From Macrolepiota albuminosa (lineage: Eukaryota > Basidiomycota > Agaricomycetes > Agaricales > Agaricaceae), in NCBI GenBank assembly GCA_027475525.1, contig JAMWFC010000044.1:1489340-1553339 (forward strand): a stretch of DNA of 64,000 nt, given 5' to 3'. This document shows, one piece after another, positions 58,701 through 64,000 of this stretch. The translations under genes and the position numbers were made by a program. The first letter of the stretch is position 1; the number at the start of each line of letters is the position of its first letter. The notes beneath the pieces were generated by a model that saw nothing but the letters and a program-made list of their open reading frames with translations, had not been told where the DNA came from and ran no database searches.

Positions 58701-58836
58701 TCTCGCCAGAGAACACATTGACTTGCCGCTTGAAGCGCTAGACATCGACACCGCCAAGCTGAGAGAACTTGAAGAAACTGAATTGTTGGACGATGATGAC
58801 TTGCCGACTCTAGTTGAAGAAGAAGAAAATGATTAG
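52736..58836 (+). pseudogene. Gag-Pol polyprotein of element E
   Basis: ATG 52736 opens Gag (MEQQVQRMPPRNHFSAPKWD), followed by a zinc knuckle of unusual spacing (C-x2-C-x4-H-x6-C, near 53,650), a Pro-rich linker, a region with TLSVEELCSIAPDVRNQVK (like DUF4100 of mushroom retroelements), retropepsin with AIVDSGSQI (near 54,680), RT with LPMGWTNS and FIDDV (near 56,270), RNase H (VVDTSYIAVGYF, VEVDARYIKGM, PDGLSRRP) and integrase (CHLCQ, VDTMHM, VTDNGAP, VERPH). Breaks: a 77-bp duplication at 53282-53435, apparent 1-bp losses near 53,700 and 55,085, and TGA at 54272 (SGGY-R-PTAP context) and 55927 (SYRS-R-W context), both CGA-like. From 55930 the frame is open to the stop at 58836. No chromodomain; acidic C-terminus. 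Confidence 0.9.
53282..53435. repeat. Perfect 77-bp tandem duplication in gag of element E
   Basis: Copies at 53282-53358 and 53359-53435 are identical. Frames before (52736) and after (53332) are 596 bp apart; subtracting 77 gives a multiple of three, so removal of one copy restores Gag. Confidence 0.97.
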
Positions 58837-59263
58837 AAAAGACTATATATTGATAAGCTCTTTCTTTCTATTACTTATCTTACTTATCTTTCCTGCCGAT
58901 ACTTACTGTACTATATCCAACAGACATTTCTTTACATAGTCAAGTCGCAGCGCTAGCGTGTCGCCAATGCTTAGCGCATTGCGCAACTCTCGCCAAGGGT
59001 TTTTCGCTATGATGATTTACTGAGCGTTTCCCTTGTCCTCAAAATTTGTCTAAGTCCCTCACATACTATTGCTCTTGCTAAAAACCTACTTTAGAATACT
59101 TACCGCTTGCTTTCTCTTTGCCTTACTTTCCTTGCTCTTTGTTGTTGCGCTAACTCAGATTATAAGACTTATCCGTCCACTCGGCAAGGAGGCGGCAAAA
59201 ACATTTAAATAGCACGACGGCAAAAGAAAATATATACGGTGGCCACTCTACGCTAAGGTCCGC
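58837..59263. other. Spacer between the convergent genes of element E
   Basis: No coding frame. Pol ends on the left and the antisense gene ends on the right, so the 3' ends face each other; A/T-rich stretches here could serve as poly(A) regions for the antisense transcript. Confidence 0.5.
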
Positions 59264-61652
59264 TCAATTACTATCGTCCTCCAACGGCAGGGAACTATCT
59301 GACAACGGCAAGGAGGAATCGTGAAGAGGGAGGAGATCGCCCGGCAAGATGTTGTTGGCGGTCTGCCAATCCATGGCAGCTTGGCAGTCGTTCTGGTAAT
59401 CACGAAGAACGCGAAGGCTGCGACCCAGATTGGAGTAACGTAACCTCAGCGCCATCAGTTGACCTCGGACTCATTCCCGCTCCTGACTCATTGTCGACTC
59501 CATCGTTGCCGCCCTTCTCGAGTACCTCTCCAGCATTTCGCGAGGGTTGAGCGCTATGACTGGGTAGACGAGGTCTTGTCCCAGCCACTGGAAAGCGTCG
59601 CCAGTGACCGTCGGCTCCGGCTGAGGGGTCCAGGCAGGATTGACCCTGGCGACCACGGGGCGCCTAGGCTCCAGTCCGGCAACGTCCTTGGGATCTGACA
59701 CCTCCCAGGGGGCAACGTTACCGTAAGGCGGTAGCCACCGCCACTGAGGCTCCTCCCGGGCGACTTCTGCCGCTGCCTCCCCTTATCCCTCACCCTCTCC
59801 CGCTACCATCTCCTCGTCGCCTTGGCGCTGCGTCGCCAAGGTTTCATCCTCCTCCCCTTCAGCGTCCTCATCCCCTCCCGTTGCCACCCCCTCTGCCTTC
59901 TCATCCCCCATCTTGATGTCGGCGGGGGCTTCTTCCCGCTCTGCCTCCTCCTGCTCCTTGCCAAGGGACCGTGCCGCCAAATGAATGGGCGACAAAAGGC
60001 CACTCGGGCCTGCCTCAGGATCGCGAGGAGGCAGGCGACTCGCCACCAATGCCTTCTCAAGGTCCTCCATCTCGGTATCCTTTGGCGCTGGCGAGGGGGA
60101 AGGCGACGACGAGACTACACGAGGGCGCTTGGCTTTGCCCTTCCCTTTGCTTGGGGAAGGGGCTTGACGTTTTTCTGGGACCGAAGTCCCTTGGCGCTCG
60201 CCGGCGCCTCGATTGCCGACAGATTCTGACCCATCCCCTTGGCGTGTCGGCAACGCCAAGGAGGCCCGTCCAATTACTGCCATTCCACCGGCAGCGACCT
60301 TCTGCTTCTGACCCTCCACAAACTCCCTTGCCCTCCTGACCAAAACAGCGTGCGAAAACGTTTTCTCGACCAGAGCGTCTGGCGCGCTGCCACGCTTGCG
60401 ACTCTTTGCCCCGTCGATAGTACAAGCGCGTTTGAGGGCGCCACAACGATAGCATGGCTGGGCCCCAGTCGGGAACCAGCAGCCTTCTGGGTTGTTGTCC
60501 GCCCAGCACTTGTCACACTAGCGCTAGGAGTTAGCAAGAGACTAAAGGATACAGAAAAGTCACTTACCGCTCCCCGTGCCTCCTTGAACGCCTGCCGAGT
60601 CGCCAGGGAAACAGTCTTTTTCCCCTTCATCTCCTCCATCACGACCCCGGCCTCTTGCCCCTCGTCAAGGACGGCCTCCTTGCGACGCAGCAAGAGCAGT
60701 CCTTTGAGCTCCTTGTCATCGAAACTGGACTGTGTTGGCGCCTAGAAGGATCACAGTAAATAAAGAGGCCAGACTTCCAAATGCCACTTACCGCGTATTG
60801 AGGAGCCGCCTTGCGACTCTACGAATGACGTTAGCGACCGTCGGCAACGGCAAGCGAAAATCAGAACTTACCTTGCGTTTGGAAGCACCCGCCGGCTTCC
60901 TCGGCGAGCCCGACTTGCTAGCCGGCAGCACTGGGCTCAAAGTGCTGCCGGCGCGACCTACCTTGCCGGATCCCTCAGTTACCGCCTGCCTCTCAACGGC
61001 AGGCGCCTTCCCCGCAGCCACTCCCTCCATCTCCTCCGCCAACTCCCTGACCCGCTCCCGCTCCTCCAAAGCCCTGGTGATCTCCCAGGCATCTTGAGAG
61101 ACTTCCTCTTGCCGCTCCGCCAGCTCCTCAGCCACCTGCATCCGCGCCAAGGGCGCCAGAACCTCCTGTTTGCTGTGAGGAGACAAGTCAGACCACAGCT
61201 AAGTCAGAAATCAGGATCAGAAATACTTACTCAGGCGCAGGCGCGCTTACCGTCATCGGCAAGGCACCAGATAAAATGTCCTCCAACTTGTCCTCAATCG
61301 TTGGGATGGGAGGAGGCGCCTGGCAAAGCGATCAGCTAGCGACACAGCAAGAGCTGGAGGTACTTACAAAACGAGAAAAAGGCACTAACCACTCCGCGCC
61401 ACGATGATCCAGGTACCGCAATCGGCACCACTCTCAAACCTCTATTTCACGATCCCAGCCCACGCCAAGAACGCGCACCTCCAGCCACCACTCGTACAGC
61501 TTCATGACGGCAACCACCAAATTTACTGGTGCGTCCGCGCCAACACCATCGATCCGCTTAAGAAAATTATTCGCCTTTTCGATATAGGCGGAGGCAGCGT
61601 CTTGAGCCTCACGGGAGGGAACAGGGGGCGGAGTTGGAATGCGAAAAGACAT
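59264..61652 (-). pseudogene. Antisense accessory gene of element E: six exons, zinc-cluster-like protein (709 aa if intact)
   Basis: Opposite strand to gag-pol; ATG 61652 is 171 bp from the 3' LTR. Exons 61652-61368, 61319-61231, 61172-60872, 60818-60792, 60741-60568, 60517-59264; introns of 48, 58, 53, 50 and 50 bp, each GT(A/G)AGT...AG, several with CTAAC/CTGAC branch boxes. Spliced length is 2,130 nt, 710 codons, one phase throughout. Protein: Pro-rich start MSFRIPTPPP; Glu/Arg-rich coiled-coil-like part (RALEERERVRELAEEMEGV); Lys-rich linker; a six-Cys cluster C-x2-C-x8-C-x8-C-x2-C-x6-C then basic SRKR at the start of exon 6, close to the fungal Zn2Cys6 pattern; basic tract GKGKAKRPR; acidic DEDAEGEEDE; C-terminal helix. 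Stops at 61434 (TGA), 59783 (TAA) and 59471 (TGA) disable this copy. A nuclear DNA-binding role is inference. Confidence 0.75.
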
Positions 61653-61811
61653 TTTAAATTTTATGGAGCGCCAGGAAAAGATGGGAAGAAGAAACGAAGT
61701 CCACACTCATACGCCAGGACTATAAACAAAATCTCAAGAACGCACGGACCACTGGTCACAAAAGCGGTAACGGTAGCCTTATTTGGTGACTGAGGACAGT
61801 CAATTTTTCAG

Positions 61812-61822
61812 TTGGGGGGAGA
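61812..61822 (+). promoter_or_regulatory. Polypurine tract of element E
   Basis: TTGGGGGGAGA directly before the 3' LTR. Confidence 0.8.
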
Positions 61823-62764
61823 TGATAGGACCCCATACAGGTTAGGCACATCAACGGCAGGCTCGGCACCAGCTCCAGAAACCTTGCCGCACTCGTTCCG
61901 AACTTAGCGCACGCATTCTACCTATTTTAAGCCATTCCCGACGGCCGGACACGGCAAGAAGCAGATCCGATCAATGATAGCGCCGACGGCAGCAAGAATG
62001 ACAACTGACAGATGGCATCAGTCACTGATGACAGTGCTTAGCGAGAAGCCTGATCATCTATCAAAAACTGACGGACAGCTTGGTGTTTGACCTTGGCATC
62101 TGACACCGCTTAGCGCTTCGATTTGGCACCTAGCATCGCTTAGCCTTTTGGACAGACAGAAAGGTGATGGACTGATGGTTTAGCACCACGATCTGCTGCC
62201 TGGTGGCGCTAAGGGTCTTGAATGGACGGCAGGGATCTGAAACTGTTGGAGCTACCCCTATGAAATTTTCTAGTTTACCGCTCTTTGACCACTGGCGACG
62301 GCGAACTCTTTGTAGTATAAAAGTACTTACCGACTTGTACAATCATCAGAAGACGAATAGACCAGAGTTCACTACTCCCCTTTCTTCAGTCTCCCTTACG
62401 CTCAAGAGCTCATTTACGCTACGGTCGGCAGCGTCAAACTCATCGGCAGTTGCAGACGCTCACCAACACTCGACATACTCGTGCCTTGCAACTACGGCAG
62501 GCATTATCGACGCTTAGACTTCACTAAGCTTATCGTCCTCTTGCCGCTTACCTTTGCCGTGTTCACTTACCGCTTCTTCCTAGGCGCTTTACCTTAGCGC
62601 TTTACACTTGCCGACCTCGTTACTGACTCTTCCCCATTTTCACAGGCATGTTCTCTGGGACCTGCCCGGGACTCCTCAAATCACTTATAGCGCGCCCAAC
62701 GCAAACTCTTGGTACGGTAACACTAAAACTACATTTGTTACTGACCAAACTTTGGGCGTCATCA
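61823..62764 (+). repeat. 3' LTR of element E
   Basis: Same 942-bp length as the 5' LTR, seven transitions apart. Its inner edge lies next to the start of the antisense gene, so it may supply that gene's promoter in reverse orientation. Confidence 0.96.
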
Positions 62765-62768
62765 CTGG

Positions 62769-64000
62769 GAGTCCAGTCGGGGGTGTCTTCCCATTTCCGG
62801 TCAGCGTGTTTTGTATAGGCCTGGTTCGCGGTGTCGATCTCTTCTCAGAGAAACTCATAAAGGGACTGGAGATCCTGGGCGACCTTGTGGGCGGCGTGTG
62901 ACGGGATGTCCCGGAGTGAGGGTGTCAGTTGGGGGTGGTATCCCTTGTTGGCAAAGAAGGGCAATACTCCGGTGGCAGAGTGCGGCGTGTTGTTGTAGGT
63001 GAACTTGGCCAGAGGGAGCTCGGCGTGCCAGTCGTCCTGCAAGTAGTTAACGTACAGTCGGAGGTACTGCTCGAGAGACTGATTGACCCTTTCAGTTTGA
63101 CCATCAGTTTCGGGGTGGTAGGCAGTAGAGAGGTTAGTCTTTACTTCAAGAGCCTTACACAGAGAAGTCCAGAACTTGGACACAAAGAGTGGGCCATGGT
63201 CGGAGACGATGTTGTCTGGGAGTCCATGTTTGGCGAAAACATGCTCGAGGAACAGCCGGGCGAAGTCCGTGGTGTGGCAGGGTAGTTTGGTTAGCCTGCA
63301 TACAATGACGAGAATGGCATTGAACCCTTCAGATTCTGGGAGTTTGACGATGTGGTCCAGGGATATGGAGGACCAGGGGCGTTGTCCGACCAGCAGGGGT
63401 TTCAGGAGTCCGTATGGTCGGTGTCGGGAGACCTTGGCCCGGAGGCAGGGTTTGCATGATCAAATGTAACGGGTCATGTCCTTCTTCAACCCTGGCCAAA
63501 AGTAAGTCCGGGAGATAAGCTAGAGGGTCTTACGTATTCCAGAGTGTCCCCGGAGCTTGTGGTCGTGGTGTTGACGGAGGACGTCGTAGCAGAGTCAGGC
63601 GTGATCCGGGATGTAGATGCGGCCGTCCCAGAGGAGGAGTTTTTTGTCGGGGGACAAGAAGAAGGCGGGGTCCTGGTCGGTTCCGTCGGGGGGGTTGCCG
63701 GGGTCGTGGTCGGTGAAGTACTTGTCTTGGGGGGTGCGGCGGATCTGGCTCAGGGTCCCTTCATTGTTTAAGATTAGTACGGCATTCAGATGTTTGGGAG
63801 GGATCACCATGTGATGATTGAACGCATTGCGTTCCGCCTCGAACGACTTCTTGGGGTAGACGTCCGGTCGACTGGTGAGGGCATTGGGTTTAGCTCCAAG
63901 TCGTTCTGGGCAGTACTGGATTGTGAAGTCGTACTCCGAGAGAATCTCGGACCATCAGGCCTGTCGTTGACTAAGTTGCTTGGTCGTGGTGAAGTACTGC
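62769..64000 (-). pseudogene. RNase H end and integrase of element G (to the window edge)
   Basis: Minus strand from the right edge: RNase H end (QYFTTTKQLSQRQAWWSEIL, IQYCPERLGAKPNALTSRPD), integrase N-terminus (HHDHKLRGHSG with C-x2-C near 63,455), first Asp in ISLDHIVKLPESEGF, second Asp in NIVSDHGPLFVSKFW, catalytic Glu in YHPETDGQTERVNQ (near 63,110), then the core up to the element E insertion. In-frame TGA/TAG stops at several places, for example before EEIDTA near 62,840. Continues at 51406 on the other side of E. Confidence 0.85.

Larger units (their letters stand above)
51411..62764 (+). mobile_element. Full-length LTR retrotransposon E (11.35 kb)
   Basis: Two 942-bp LTRs (51411-52352, 61823-62764) differ at seven positions, all transitions (0.7 percent), and the element is flanked by the 4-bp duplication CTGG (51407-51410, 62765-62768). 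Internal order: primer-binding site, gag-protease-RT-RNase H-integrase in one ancestral frame (no chromodomain), a 427-bp spacer, an antisense spliced gene, polypurine tract. It lies inside the integrase of element G. Low LTR divergence makes it the youngest datable insertion here. Confidence 0.96.
48191..64000 (-). mobile_element. Chromodomain Ty3/gypsy element G, interrupted by element E and cut by the window edge
   Basis: Left to right: 3' LTR (48191-48921), complement of the polypurine tract, an antisense accessory gene (49051-50746), chromodomain and integrase tail (51406-50930), element E, then integrase core, integrase N-terminus and the end of RNase H (62769-64000). The element inserted into an older LTR of its own family, so its other LTR, RT, protease and gag lie beyond the right edge. 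Confidence 0.88.

Noticed and set aside
58837..61822. The minus-strand frames of element E treated as random shadows of non-coding sequence.
   Set aside because: No plus-strand gene exists here to cast shadows, and splice sites link the frames in phase.
1..64000. tRNA, rRNA or other RNA genes.
   Set aside because: No cloverleaf or rRNA-like sequence was recognised on reading; a covariance-model scan was not possible here.

Overview
The window looks like nuclear DNA of a mushroom-forming basidiomycete (Agaricomycetes). Genes carry very short GT-AG introns (39-58 bp), the LTR retrotransposons are Ty3/gypsy elements with chromodomain integrases, Tc1/mariner and LINE elements are present, and the two host genes are a fungal SRPK-type kinase and a fungal phosphotransferase-like kinase. 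No bacterial operon, CRISPR array or RNA gene was seen. About 90 percent of the window is transposable-element sequence, much of it nested.

Layout. 1-1.8 kb: end of a decayed LINE (minus). 1.8-11.5 kb: decayed chromodomain Ty3 element A (minus), split by two solo LTRs with clean target-site duplications (7181-8117 and 8846-9678). 11.5-16.3 kb: AT-rich, heavily mutated remains (a MITE-like repeat, a protease remnant, LTR relics, an integrase/RNase H relic). 16321-27614: complete element B (minus), 11.3 kb, 5-bp TSD ACATG, one gag-pol frame plus a roughly 1,040-codon accessory ORF between pol and the 3' LTR; element A keeps a relic of the same ORF. 27810-29570: Tc1/mariner element with arms of about 215 bp. 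30.2-35.8 kb: the only host-gene island, with an SRPK-like kinase and a phosphotransferase-like kinase, both minus strand and apparently intact. 35.8-42.8 kb: a three-level nest, LINE inside Tc1/mariner inside the YxDD region of a Ty3 reverse transcriptase. 42.9-47.4 kb: Ty3 relic D (minus). 48191 to the right edge: chromodomain element G (minus), whose integrase is split by full-length element E (51411-62764, plus).

The most interesting biology is in elements E and G. In both, the interval between integrase and the 3' LTR holds a gene in ANTISENSE orientation to gag-pol, starting about 130-170 bp inside the 3' LTR. In E this resolves into six exons whose five short introns splice in phase into a 710-codon frame with a six-cysteine zinc-cluster-like motif (C-x2-C-x8-C-x8-C-x2-C-x6-C), coiled-coil-like segments and acidic and basic low-complexity tracts. 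In G a comparable spliced gene has an acidic coiled-coil segment and a C-x2-C-x6-C motif. The copies here carry stops, but the design is shared by two unrelated LTR families.

A technical warning: at least ten tandem duplications in different elements have a period of exactly 77 bp, and deleting one copy restores the reading frame in both coding cases tested. This is the signature of contig ends overlapping by k=77 in a de Bruijn assembly, so those positions probably mark unmerged joins. The elements are also partly dead: many internal stops are TGA where relatives have CGA (Arg), as expected from methyl-CpG decay.
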